A DNA stretch of 64,000 bases from Thiovibrio sp964588325 (GTDB lineage Bacteria; Desulfobacterota; Desulfobulbia; Desulfobulbales; Desulfurivibrionaceae). The stretch lies in assembly GCA_964588325.1 (NCBI GenBank), contig CAZPOR010000012.1, forward strand, positions 58,404-122,403. Reading direction: 5' to 3'. The notes below the pieces were generated by a model. The model did no database searches. It saw nothing but the letters and a program-made list of their open reading frames with translations, and was not told where the DNA came from. The position numbers and the translations under genes were made by a program. How positions within the stretch are numbered: the stretch's first letter is position 1; each line of letters opens with the position of its first letter. This document shows, piece by piece, positions 8,512-17,463 of this stretch.

Positions 8512-10032
8512 ATGTTTGCGCTGAACCGGAGGGGAAACAGGCGGAAAGAAGGAGCAGGGATCAGCGTGCTGCTGTTCGTGCTGCTGCTCATGGTTGAACA
8601 GGCTTTTGCCGTACAGGTGGCGGTGATTCCCGTTGAGGATCTGAGTCAGGGGGATAATGGCTTGAATCCGTCCATGACGAGCAGGCTGCGCGAGGTGCTC
8701 ATCCGGAAGGGATACACCGTAGTCGAAGAGAAACGGATTATCGATTTCATGGCAAAAAACCGCATCCGCAGGGTGGGTAGCCTTGATTCCAATAATATTT
8801 TGCGGCTTCGGCAGGAACTCGGCATTGATTATCTCTTGCTCGGCTCGGTGAATCAGTTGCGGGACAAAGAGCCTGCGGCCTTGGGGATTTCCTTGCAGAT
8901 AATCAGGGCAAACGATGCAAAAATGATATGGGCCGGAAGTGTCCAGCTCTGCCGGGCAGATGTCCGCAAATTTCTCGGCCTTGCCGAGCCGCAGAACCTG
9001 TCGGAGGTAGAGGATATCGTGGTTGTGCGGGCAATGGAAATCATGCCGCACGACTTGCCGGCAAGTTCGGAGGCTCCCAAGGAAAATTTCACCGAGGAGA
9101 TTCATCTCAGCCCTGAGGTGGTAAAGCCGGGAGAAACAATGCGGTGCCGGATCCGTTTTGGCGAGAGCGCTGTGAAGCAGGCGGAGGTGTTTGTTTCCGT
9201 CGTGGCCGGCGGCAAGGTTATCGAGGCTGTCTCTCTGCCCCAGGAAAAGTATTTCGAGGCTGTTTGGCCGGCAACAGGAAAAGATGGCCGCTATCCCGTA
9301 TCCGTCAGCATCAACAGAGGACAACAGAGCAGGAAAAATGTTTTTGCCGGAAGTTTTATGATTGACGGTCAGCCACCCGAAATCGCTCTCTCTCTCCGCG
9401 GGCAGGAACTGGATGGAGAGGTTGTTTTGCGGCGGCAATTGACGATCAGTTCCGTGCTGAAAGAACCCGAACCCCTCATCTCCTGGACTATCGCCATCCT
9501 TGATGGTTCCGAGCAGGTAGTCAAGACGGAAAGTGGGCGCGGCAATCTTCCGGGGCGGTTCTCTTGGTGGGGACAGCGCCAGGATGGAATGCTGGCGGAA
9601 GACGGCCTGTACAGCGTCCGGGTGGAGGTGTCGGATCGAGCTGGGAACAATGCCGAGGCTTCGGAAAAATTCCGGATTGTGCGAAAACGGCCGGAACTGG
9701 CCATTGTTACGGAAAAAAAGGAAGGAGAGATACAGGTTGACTTGAACTATGATGGCAAGGTTCCTCTGGCTTTTTGGCGGGTTGAGCTGAGAAGCGGTTC
9801 CGGAACGGTTCTGCAGGAAAAAAACGGGGAGCAATTGCCGGTTCGGTTTTTGGTGCCCTTCAGCAACGAGAGCGAGAAAATTTCCTGCCGTATTTATGGA
9901 CAGGATGTCTTGGGCAATAAGATGCGGCAGGTCATCGAGAATATCGTCTCCCTGAAACCCCGGGGCGAGAAGACAGCAGGGCAGGCCGAAGAGAAAAACG
10001 CCGAGGAAAATGCCTGGTCGGTGGATTTTTAG
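8512..10032 (+). CDS. TolB/CsgG-like domain protein with C-terminal Ig-like domains
   Basis: Exported protein of 506 aa. A signal peptide ending EQAFA leads into a QVAVIPVEDLS domain of the same type as the two flanking lipoproteins, with the conserved LGIDYLLLGSV segment near residue 110. The C-terminal half (from about 200) is beta-rich and includes WWGQRQDGMLAEDGLYSVRV, which resembles FlgD-type Ig modules. It has no lipobox, so it may be a soluble periplasmic partner. ATG 8512 has a weak ribosome-binding site but gives a positively charged n-region; GTG 8566 is possible. It lies 8 bp after lipoprotein 1. Function is inferred from domain type and context only. Confidence 0.8.
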   Translation: MFALNRRGNRRKEGAGISVLLFVLLLMVEQAFAVQVAVIPVEDLSQGDNGLNPSMTSRLREVLIRKGYTVVEEKRIIDFMAKNRIRRVGSLDSNNILRLRQELGIDYLLLGSVNQLRDKEPAALGISLQIIRANDAKMIWAGSVQLCRADVRKFLGLAEPQNLSEVEDIVVVRAMEIMPHDLPASSEAPKENFTEEIHLSPEVVKPGETMRCRIRFGESAVKQAEVFVSVVAGGKVIEAVSLPQEKYFEAVWPATGKDGRYPVSVSINRGQQSRKNVFAGSFMIDGQPPEIALSLRGQELDGEVVLRRQLTISSVLKEPEPLISWTIAILDGSEQVVKTESGRGNLPGRFSWWGQRQDGMLAEDGLYSVRVEVSDRAGNNAEASEKFRIVRKRPELAIVTEKKEGEIQVDLNYDGKVPLAFWRVELRSGSGTVLQEKNGEQLPVRFLVPFSNESEKISCRIYGQDVLGNKMRQVIENIVSLKPRGEKTAGQAEEKNAEENAWSVDF

Positions 10033-10117
10033 AAAGAAAGCCCAGAGAAACCGGCCGGGAAGTGTTTTTCCGCCGGTCGCGTGATGGTGGCGGATGTGCT
10101 GCGGAAAAAAGAGGCAA

Positions 10118-10738
10118 ATGAAAAACTGGAAAAAGATTTTTTGTGTGCTATCGGGAGGAACTGTTTTCCTGTGGGGGATGTTCACCCTGACCGGATGTGG
10201 CGGGCAAAAACCCTATGTGCAGGAATTTTCCCAAAAAACAGCCCATGAATCTCAAGGGATTGCGGTGTTGCCTTTTGCCGACAGGAGCGGCTATGATCAG
10301 GGAGCGAAGATCGTTTACCGCCTTGTGCTGGTTGAACTGGTAAAGCAGTGCAACTGGCGGGTGGCGCTGGAAGGCGATGTCTTTAAACTGTACAGGCAGA
10401 TGCGGCTCAAGCCGTGGGATGTCCCGAATGTTGAGCAATTGCGGATTATTGCCGTGCGTCTTGGGGTTGATACTCTGATTGTGGGAGAAGTGCTTGAGAT
10501 GGACGAAAAAGTCACGCAAGGCGGGGTGAGTCCGGCATTGAGTATCCAGGTGCGGGTCTATGATGGGAAAAGCGGGCTTCTTCAGTGGTCCAGCTTATAT
10601 CGCCGGGAGGGCGGAGATTATCAGAAAATGATGCATTTCGGCATGGTCAACACGGTAAGCGAGCTCGGGAAAAAAATGGTGCAGGAGATCTTGGGAGTAT
10701 GGAAAGAAAAGGGGCTGTTGTCATGCGTCGATTCGTAA
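10118..10738 (+). CDS. FlgO/CsgG/TolB-like envelope lipoprotein 3
   Basis: Putative lipoprotein of 206 aa with lipobox LTGC followed by a Gly-rich stretch. The mature protein carries GIAVLPFADRSGY and LGVDTLIVGEV, matching the corresponding strands of the two preceding genes, and IQVRVYDGKSGLLQWSS, a typical end of this domain. I prefer ATG 10118 because it gives a classical KNWKK n-region; ATG 10094 in the same frame is possible. The end overlaps the isomerase gene by 16 nt, so both are in one transcript. Three related proteins in tandem suggest a hetero-oligomeric outer-membrane assembly. Confidence 0.8.
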   Translation: MKNWKKIFCVLSGGTVFLWGMFTLTGCGGQKPYVQEFSQKTAHESQGIAVLPFADRSGYDQGAKIVYRLVLVELVKQCNWRVALEGDVFKLYRQMRLKPWDVPNVEQLRIIAVRLGVDTLIVGEVLEMDEKVTQGGVSPALSIQVRVYDGKSGLLQWSSLYRREGGDYQKMMHFGMVNTVSELGKKMVQEILGVWKEKGLLSCVDS

Positions 10739-12363
10739 TCGTGGTCTGTGTTTTTCTCCTGTCTTACGCCGGATTTGCGCAAGAACGGGCCGTGGCTGCC
10801 TGGTTTTGGGAGGAAACGCACCTGGCAACGGTGAATGGCATGGCGTATTCCGCGCAAGATTTCAAAAACTGGTGGTGGAATTGGCGGGAAGAAGCGACAC
10901 CGTTGCCGGAATCTCCCGAAGAGTTTATTGAGTGGCAGCTTCTGGTTCAGGAAGCGACCAAAATGCAGCTTTTTTTGGAGCCGACCTATAGAAGCAAGGT
11001 GGGCACCTTTTTAAAAGTCCGTTCTCTTATGTTGCTGCAAGAAGAAGAGGTGAACGGGAAAGTCTCGGTAAGCGACGGGGAAGTCCGTAATTTTTACCGC
11101 GCGGAATATATTCCTAAATTACGAGCCCGGGTTTTTTATTATATTGCGGGGAGCCCGGCGGAAGAAAAAATAACCGCCTTGCGCAATGGCATGCTGTCCG
11201 TTGAAGAGTTTGTGGCCTTAAAGCCCGAGGAAGGAGGGGCCACATATCATGAAGAAAAAGTGTTCCGTATTCCCCAGTTGCAGGGGGAATGGCGGGCGCT
11301 TTTGCAGGACGCCAAGGTTGGGGAAATAACGCAACCGGTTGGGATGGACAAGGGTGTTGTGGTCTTGAAGATCGAAGAAAGGCACGGTGAAGACCCGCAG
11401 GATCTGGAGCAGCTCAAGGGGATCATACTCAAAAAATTGCAAGCCCGGAAAGCTGACGAACTGACCGCCCGCCTGGTAGATATTTTGGGTAAAAAATATA
11501 ACATGCAGGTGGATGAGGAGGTTTTGGCGCAAATCGATCTTTTGCCGCCCGCCGAGGAGTTGGCTGGCAAGCTGGTGATCAGCTCAAAACAAGGGGATGT
11601 CACTGCGGCGAATTTTTGGGCGAGTTTGCAGAGTGAAAAAAACTTCAGGGAAAAAAATAAATTCCCACCCGAGGAAGTTGACGTTCTCAAGAAGAGGGTC
11701 TTGGCCAGCATGATCGCGCAGACCGTTGTCTCTTGGGAGGCTGCGGACCGGCATTATGAGGAAAAGGAGCCATTCAAGTGGGTGTATCGATTTTACTGTG
11801 ACCATCGGTTGAACAAGGAGATTGAAAAACGTCTCGTCGAGCCGAAGGTAAAGGTTGACGAACCGGAGCTCGAGCAATTTTATCGGGAAAATTCCGAGCG
11901 GTTCTCACATCCGGAGATGGTGGACTTCATGATGCTGGAAGGTGAGACGCAAACGATAAGCGCAATGTGGCAGAAGATTTCCACCGGGCACGATTTTTTT
12001 GAAGTCGCGGCAGAGCATGTCCCGGGCGGGCCTTCCCTTCAGCAGATGCCGGTGAGTCAGCTTGCCCCGGAACTGAAAGAGATTGTTTCCTCCCTGCGTC
12101 CGGGCGAGGTAAGTCTTCCTTTTGCATTTAAAAATGGTAGTGCCCTGGTGCGGCTGGTAAACTCACGGGAGAAAGTCCCGGTGCCTTTTTTTCAGGTCAA
12201 GGAACAGATTCGCCAGGAATTGAGCCGCCTGAAATATCAACAGGCTCGTGAAGAGTTGCTACGCAGGTTGAAGGAAGGATCGGAGATCAGCATCAATCCC
12301 AAGGTGTGGGAAAAGTTGCGAAAGGAGCTGGCAAATGCCGATGTCGCTGTCAAAAACAAGTAG
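10723..12363 (+). CDS. SurA/PpiC-like peptidyl-prolyl isomerase chaperone
   Basis: Periplasmic folding factor of 546 aa. A signal peptide (MRRFVIVVCVFLLS) is followed by a helical SurA-type N-terminal region and two parvulin-like stretches, about residues 125-225 (ending GVVVLKIEERH) and 410-500 (with FEVAAEHVPGGPS and LRPGEVS). ATG 10723 has AAGGGG about 8 nt upstream and gives the signal peptide; the longer open frame begins inside the previous gene. I recall that a PpiC-type isomerase also sits near omcS in Geobacter. Its likely job is to keep multihaem cytochromes or the barrel competent for export. Both gene ends overlap neighbours (16 and 29 nt), showing tight coupling. Confidence 0.85.
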   Translation: MRRFVIVVCVFLLSYAGFAQERAVAAWFWEETHLATVNGMAYSAQDFKNWWWNWREEATPLPESPEEFIEWQLLVQEATKMQLFLEPTYRSKVGTFLKVRSLMLLQEEEVNGKVSVSDGEVRNFYRAEYIPKLRARVFYYIAGSPAEEKITALRNGMLSVEEFVALKPEEGGATYHEEKVFRIPQLQGEWRALLQDAKVGEITQPVGMDKGVVVLKIEERHGEDPQDLEQLKGIILKKLQARKADELTARLVDILGKKYNMQVDEEVLAQIDLLPPAEELAGKLVISSKQGDVTAANFWASLQSEKNFREKNKFPPEEVDVLKKRVLASMIAQTVVSWEAADRHYEEKEPFKWVYRFYCDHRLNKEIEKRLVEPKVKVDEPELEQFYRENSERFSHPEMVDFMMLEGETQTISAMWQKISTGHDFFEVAAEHVPGGPSLQQMPVSQLAPELKEIVSSLRPGEVSLPFAFKNGSALVRLVNSREKVPVPFFQVKEQIRQELSRLKYQQAREELLRRLKEGSEISINPKVWEKLRKELANADVAVKNK

Positions 12364-14281
12364 ATTGATCGCTGTTGTTACGGGTCTGCTGCTGCTGTTT
12401 TCCGGCAGACAGGAAGCTGTTGCGCAACAACCCAGAAAAACGTGCGTGGATTGTCATGCCGATATGGTGGCGAAATTCCAGCAAGGGGTTGTCCATGCTC
12501 CTGTCCGGGATAAAAACTGTGATGCCTGTCATCTGCCCCATGGCATAATCGGCGGCACATTTTTACGGCAGGAAAAACCGGAGCTGTGTTTACGCTGCCA
12601 TCAAGCCGTGGCGCCGGATCCGGGCGCGGTTTCCAGCCACGAGCCGGTGAAAAAGGGGAATTGTTCGGCCTGTCACGCAAGCCATAACTCCCCCAATCCC
12701 CGTTTGTTGCTGAAGGAGCAGAAAGAGCTGTGCTACGGATGCCATGATCGCACCCTTTTCGAGAAAAAAAATGTCCATGCCCCACTCAGCCAGGGATGTG
12801 CTGCCTGTCACACTCCCCATAAGAGCAAGCAGCCCCGCTTGCTGGTGCAGGAGGCGGACAGCCTCTGTCTCAAGTGCCACGAGAGCGGCAAGGAATCCAT
12901 GCGCAAAGCGCACCAGGGGTATCTTCTGAAGGGGAACTGTCTGAGCTGCCACAACCCGCATGCTAGTGACAGCAAGGGTTTGTTGAAATCAGTAGTGCAT
13001 CAGCCGATGGTTGCCGGTCAATGTAAGCGCTGCCATGACGGAACCGGGACGGATTTTGTCAAGCCCGCGCAAAAGGCGGATGCCCTCTGCATCCAATGCC
13101 ATAAAAAGGACCAAGCCATGCTCGCCGGGCAGCACCAGCCGGTGAAGGAAGGCAAGTGCACGCAATGTCATAGCGTGCATGCCAGCGGCGAACCGTCCCT
13201 GTTGGTTATGCCCGCGGCAACCTTGTGCCTGAAATGTCATACGCAGGGCAAAAAAAGTGCGATGCAGAGTGTGCATGCTCCGGTGAAAAAAGGCGATTGT
13301 CTGGCCTGTCACGTCGGGCACGGCCAGAGCAAAAATTCCGGCCTGAGGGCAAAGCCGGCCGAGTTGTGCGCACAGTGTCATCCCCGGCAGCAGTACGGGG
13401 CTGGGCAACGCGGCCATTCTCCCGCGGCGAAGAATGAATGCGCCACCTGTCACACCCCCCATGAGTCGAAAGAAAAGAGTTTGCTTCTCAAGCGCGATGG
13501 CGAGATCTGCGTCGGGTGCCATCAGCAGGTCGATGAACAGCTTGCCCGGTTCAGCCTGCACCGGCCTTTTGCCGCAGGGGAATGCAGCCGGTGCCATAAC
13601 CCGCACCAGGGCAGCGGGAAAGCCTTTCTTGTCAAACCCACAACCCGCGGGGAGCTGTGTCTGACCTGTCATGCGAATCTGCTCAAAAAACCGGGGGCAG
13701 GGAAAGGGCATCCTCCCTTTCAAGAGGGTGCTTGCCTGGGCTGTCATGGCGCCCATTCCACGGAACATGATTTTGTGCAGATCAAAAAACCGGGGGAGCT
13801 CTGCCTGCAATGCCATGCCGCAACAAAGAAAGAGATGGCAGAGAAAAAGAACATCCATGAACCGTTCAAAGCCCAGCAGTGCGGAGGATGTCATTTGGCG
13901 CACGGATCAAGCCAGGGAAAGCATCTGGCAAAGAAGAAACCGGACGTGTGCTTGACTTGCCATCCGGAGATTGCCGTCCATTGGCAGACCGGGGTTGTCC
14001 ATTCTCCGGCAGGCAAGGATTGCGGTCTTTGCCACGAAGCCCACGGCGGCAACCAGACTGTTTTATTGAAAACAGCGCCGGAGAAGTTGTGCAGCACCTG
14101 TCACAAGGGAGATGACGCCCGGTATGCCAAGGCGCACTCGGGTATGACCCCTTCCGGGAAATCATGCCTTTCCTGCCATGATCCCCATGGGGCTCCGGCA
14201 AAAGGGCTCCTGTATCCGGTGCAACACGCCCCTTTCAAGCAGGGAAGTTGCAAAGCCTGTCATCCTGGGAGGAACAATTGA
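12335..14281 (+). CDS. 26-haem cytochrome c (doubled CXXCH repeats)
   Basis: Very large exported cytochrome: 648 aa with 26 CXXCH motifs by direct count, from CVDCH to CKACH, about one haem per 25 residues. Repeats alternate between a CxxCHxPH form and an LCxxCH form, often with HxPV between them (VHAPVKKGDC, HQPVKEGKC). A signal peptide ends near EAVAQQ. ATG 12335 has AAGGAG 8 nt upstream and overlaps the isomerase by 29 nt; the stop overlaps the next start by 1 nt. Apart from the leader almost the entire chain is repeat, so it is best seen as a molecular wire in the periplasm or on the surface. No lipobox was seen. All 26 motifs are canonical, in contrast to the spaced motifs in the OmcS-like proteins. 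Confidence 0.95.
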   Translation: MPMSLSKTSRLIAVVTGLLLLFSGRQEAVAQQPRKTCVDCHADMVAKFQQGVVHAPVRDKNCDACHLPHGIIGGTFLRQEKPELCLRCHQAVAPDPGAVSSHEPVKKGNCSACHASHNSPNPRLLLKEQKELCYGCHDRTLFEKKNVHAPLSQGCAACHTPHKSKQPRLLVQEADSLCLKCHESGKESMRKAHQGYLLKGNCLSCHNPHASDSKGLLKSVVHQPMVAGQCKRCHDGTGTDFVKPAQKADALCIQCHKKDQAMLAGQHQPVKEGKCTQCHSVHASGEPSLLVMPAATLCLKCHTQGKKSAMQSVHAPVKKGDCLACHVGHGQSKNSGLRAKPAELCAQCHPRQQYGAGQRGHSPAAKNECATCHTPHESKEKSLLLKRDGEICVGCHQQVDEQLARFSLHRPFAAGECSRCHNPHQGSGKAFLVKPTTRGELCLTCHANLLKKPGAGKGHPPFQEGACLGCHGAHSTEHDFVQIKKPGELCLQCHAATKKEMAEKKNIHEPFKAQQCGGCHLAHGSSQGKHLAKKKPDVCLTCHPEIAVHWQTGVVHSPAGKDCGLCHEAHGGNQTVLLKTAPEKLCSTCHKGDDARYAKAHSGMTPSGKSCLSCHDPHGAPAKGLLYPVQHAPFKQGSCKACHPGRNN

Positions 14282-15453
14282 TGCGGCGCCTGTTGATTAT
14301 TTTGCTGATATTCGGCCTGTTCACCGGGCTTGCCTGCTCTGTTGCACTGGCCAGCGAGGTTTGCTACAAGTGCCATGACAAGAAAAACTTCAGCGGTAAA
14401 TTCACCCATGGCCCTGTGTCCCAAGGCAAGTGTGGAGATTGCCATAATCCGCATGTGGCCAAATATCCCGGATTGCTGCAGGGAGAGGGGGCGGCGCTCT
14501 GTTACTCCTGCCACAAGCGGGCCAAGACCGAGTTTGCCAAAGGGGTGGTGCATCAACCTGTTCGGGATGGAAAATGTCTTGGCTGCCATGCGCCCCATGC
14601 TGCGGGGCATGATGGCTTGCTCAGGAAAAATGTGGCGGAAACATGCTTTGTCTGCCATCAGGAGATGGCAAAACCGCAGGCTGTCAGCCACAAACCCTTT
14701 GCCCAGGGACAGTGTACCGTCTGCCACCAGCCCCATCAGGCAAAAAACGACCAGCTCCTCAAGATGGAAGCCGATGCCTTGTGCCTCTCCTGTCATCAGC
14801 AGGCGCAAGGCAGTGCCGGGCATCGCGGCTTTCCGCGCAAGCTCAGCGGCTGTCTTTCCTGTCATAACCCCCATGGCAGCTCGCGCAAGGGTCTTGTCCG
14901 GCAGCATCTGCATCAGCCGTTTGCCGAAAAAAAATGCGATTCCTGTCATGGGGCTCAGCAAAACGCCGGGAGCGAAGCCTGTTTGCGGTGCCACGCGGGC
15001 ATGAAAACCACCATGATGGCCCCGCATAACCATATGTTTGCCGGCACGGAAAACGGGTGCATCTTGTGCCACAGCCCCCATGCCGGGGACGACAAAAAAA
15101 TGCTGAAGACCTCGGGCAACAAGGTATGCCAGCCCTGTCATCAAGATACTTTCTCCCGTTACGCGCAAAGCCAGCATCGGCACCCGCCTGTCAGCTCTTG
15201 CAGTGAATGCCACGAGGTCCACGGTTCCGATCGGCTGGCCATGCTGCGGGATGACGGCAACCAGGTATGCTCGCGCTGCCACTTGACCCAAGGGAAGTTC
15301 AGCCATCCCGTGGGAGACAAGGTGATTGACCAGCGGACCGGGCAGATGATGACCTGTGTGACCTGTCATGATCCAATGGGCTCGCCGCATCGGTATCATC
15401 TTGTCTTGAGCGCGAAAAAAGAACTCTGCACGCAATGTCATCGCAGTTATTAA
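14281..15453 (+). CDS. 16-haem cytochrome c (doubled CXXCH repeats)
   Basis: Exported cytochrome of 390 aa with 16 CXXCH motifs, from CYKCH to CTQCH. A signal peptide (MRRLLIILLIFGLF...) ends near VALASE. Repeats match those of the 26-haem neighbour, so the two probably arose by duplication of the same haem module. ATG 14281 overlaps the previous stop in a TGATG arrangement and has GGGAGG upstream, indicating translational coupling. The likely role is to pass electrons between the periplasmic pool and the 26-haem or barrel-associated cytochromes. Confidence 0.93.
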   Translation: MRRLLIILLIFGLFTGLACSVALASEVCYKCHDKKNFSGKFTHGPVSQGKCGDCHNPHVAKYPGLLQGEGAALCYSCHKRAKTEFAKGVVHQPVRDGKCLGCHAPHAAGHDGLLRKNVAETCFVCHQEMAKPQAVSHKPFAQGQCTVCHQPHQAKNDQLLKMEADALCLSCHQQAQGSAGHRGFPRKLSGCLSCHNPHGSSRKGLVRQHLHQPFAEKKCDSCHGAQQNAGSEACLRCHAGMKTTMMAPHNHMFAGTENGCILCHSPHAGDDKKMLKTSGNKVCQPCHQDTFSRYAQSQHRHPPVSSCSECHEVHGSDRLAMLRDDGNQVCSRCHLTQGKFSHPVGDKVIDQRTGQMMTCVTCHDPMGSPHRYHLVLSAKKELCTQCHRSY

Positions 15454-15473
15454 CCCAAGGCATGGGAGAGAGT

Positions 15474-16364
15474 ATGCTCCGGAAAAAACAAAGAGGTCGT
15501 TTCGGTTGGCTGCTGTTCTTCGGGATGTTTTTTTCCGTCTCTTCCTGGGTGTGGGCGGCGGAAACGCAATCTCCCTGGAAATTTGTCTTTAGTCTTCAAG
15601 GGCACGGCAAAGGCATGGCCCTGCCGGTTGCCTTGTATGTCGATCATGAGAAAGAGCGCTATTATGTGGTGGACAGCACCGGCAACAAACTCGTCTCTTT
15701 TGGCGCAGACGGCAAGTACTTGCAGGAGTTCACCGCCGAAGGCAACCTGCAAAAGCCTTACGACATGGTGCGTTTGGCGGATGGCTCCCTGCTGGTCGTG
15801 GAAAAGGGCCGTAACAGTCTGACCAGGGTCGATCTGAAAAACAAGAAGACAGCGCATACTGTTGTAAAACATCAGGGCCAGGAAGTGTTCGTGGATCGTC
15901 TGGAAATTGCCGGGGGCAAGGTGTACGTTCTCGATCGTTCATCCGGCCGGATTTTACAACTCGACGAGACATTGCAGCCGGCAAAAAGCTATACAATGCC
16001 CGCCGGCGCCGGTTGGCTTGCCGACTTCAAGGTGGCGGAAAAGAAGGTCTGGGTTCTGGATCAGAAGAAAAAACAGGTGTATTCGTACGACGAGAATGGA
16101 CGCCCCAGCCCTGCGATACAATTGACCGGCGTTGATTTCCCGGTGTCTCTGGCGGTTGATCCGGCCGGTCTCTTGTATGTCCTCGACCGGCATCGCGGCG
16201 CGATTGCCGCTTTCGGCCGCAACGGCGAGATCAAGTACCAGTTTTTGACCAAAGGCCAGGGGCGGGACAATCTCTACTTTCCCCAGGAGATACGTTTTGA
16301 CCACCTGGGGCGGCTGTGTGTGGTGGACGAAGGCAACAGCCGAGTCATGGTTTTTAAACGATAG
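15474..16364 (+). CDS. NHL-repeat beta-propeller protein
   Basis: Exported protein of 296 aa. A signal peptide (FFGMFFSVSSWVWAAE) precedes a six-bladed NHL-type propeller; blade motifs include YYVVDSTGNKLVSF, VYVLDRSSGRILQL, LYVLDRHRGAIAAF and LCVVDEGNSRVMVF. It has no haem motif. ATG 15474 has GGGAGAG just upstream. It lies 9 bp before the third OmcS-like gene. I recall NHL proteins beside omcS in Geobacter, so this is probably a scaffold or filament partner rather than an enzyme. That role is inference. Confidence 0.88.
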   Translation: MLRKKQRGRFGWLLFFGMFFSVSSWVWAAETQSPWKFVFSLQGHGKGMALPVALYVDHEKERYYVVDSTGNKLVSFGADGKYLQEFTAEGNLQKPYDMVRLADGSLLVVEKGRNSLTRVDLKNKKTAHTVVKHQGQEVFVDRLEIAGGKVYVLDRSSGRILQLDETLQPAKSYTMPAGAGWLADFKVAEKKVWVLDQKKKQVYSYDENGRPSPAIQLTGVDFPVSLAVDPAGLLYVLDRHRGAIAAFGRNGEIKYQFLTKGQGRDNLYFPQEIRFDHLGRLCVVDEGNSRVMVFKR

Positions 16365-16374
16365 GGCCTAGATC

Positions 16375-17463
16375 ATGCGGCACCTGGCAGCGTGGGGGAC
16401 ATTTTTCATCGTGTTGGCGGCTTGTCCGGCTGGATCTCCGGCCAAGGTGAGCGGCCCGTGCGTGAATTGTCATACCATGCATAACAGCCAGGGCGGCAGC
16501 CCCATGGCTTTTAGGATGAGCGGCGGGAGCAAGGTTTACGGCGGCCTGGTCAATGAAGGTTTGCTCAATACCGACTGCATCGGGTGTCATCAGGGCGCCA
16601 ATGTCAGTGGATCGGTGCCTTTCGTTTTCGACACAAGCGTGCCCAATTATGGTCTTACCGGCACCGAAGCAGGCACAACCACCTTGGCCGGGGGAAATTT
16701 CCATTGGGTCAGCATGGGGGCGGAGAGAACCGGACATAATGTCTCCGGGATTACGCCTCTCGATTCCGTCCACGGGGTGACTCCGCCGGGCGGGGTTGCC
16801 ATGGGTGGCCAAATCACCTGTGGCGGGATCTTGGGCTGCCATGGCAGTTCTTCGGCCGCGACCCCGACCCAGGCGATCATGGGGGGGCACCATGGCAAAG
16901 ACATGACCGCCTGGCAGGACGGCACTTCCGTGGCAAAGAGCTACCGGTTCCTCAATGGCGTCCAGGGGATGGAAGACAACAGCTTTGAACTCCAGCCAAC
17001 CCAAAGCAAGCATAACAAGTATTACGGTAAAAATCGGGTCTCAGAGACGGATCTGGCGGCGGGGACCATCAGCAGTCACTGTGCCCGGTGTCATGGGAAT
17101 TTTCACAACGGTAGCGGAAAAATTGCGTTCGGGACTTTTGGCGCAGGTGTCTGGCTCAGGCATCCTGTTGATTTTGACATGAGTCGGGCGATTTCAAGTA
17201 CGGAATATGTTACGTACAACAACGGTACCGGCACGGGAAATCCTTACAGCGTTGTCTCGCCGGTGGCGACCGCGAGCACTTCGACATCGGTGAACACCAC
17301 CGTCGATGTCTCTACGAGCGCCAATAATGCTATCGTAATGTGTCTCTCATGCCATCGAGCGCACGGTACCCCCTATGACGCAATATTGCGCTGGGATTAC
17401 AAAAAATGGCCGCAAGCGGGCGGCTATAATGGGTGTGCGGTATGTCATACCACCAAGGATTGA
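16375..17463 (+). CDS. OmcS-like extracellular cytochrome c, six haem motifs (paralogue 3)
   Basis: Third OmcS-like protein, 362 aa: CVNCHTMHNSQGG, CIGCH, CGGILGCH (CX5CH), CARCHGNFH, CLSCHRAHG and CAVCHTTKD. It shares GHNV, TPPGG, KSYRFLNG, LRHPVDFDM and LRWDY with paralogue 1. The leader contains LAAC at a position that could be a lipobox, which would make this copy a membrane-tethered lipoprotein and possibly a filament base; the other two lack it. The stop codon TGA forms the first three bases of a palindromic repeat element. As last gene of the cluster it sits far from the sigma-54 promoter. Confidence 0.9.
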   Translation: MRHLAAWGTFFIVLAACPAGSPAKVSGPCVNCHTMHNSQGGSPMAFRMSGGSKVYGGLVNEGLLNTDCIGCHQGANVSGSVPFVFDTSVPNYGLTGTEAGTTTLAGGNFHWVSMGAERTGHNVSGITPLDSVHGVTPPGGVAMGGQITCGGILGCHGSSSAATPTQAIMGGHHGKDMTAWQDGTSVAKSYRFLNGVQGMEDNSFELQPTQSKHNKYYGKNRVSETDLAAGTISSHCARCHGNFHNGSGKIAFGTFGAGVWLRHPVDFDMSRAISSTEYVTYNNGTGTGNPYSVVSPVATASTSTSVNTTVDVSTSANNAIVMCLSCHRAHGTPYDAILRWDYKKWPQAGGYNGCAVCHTTKD

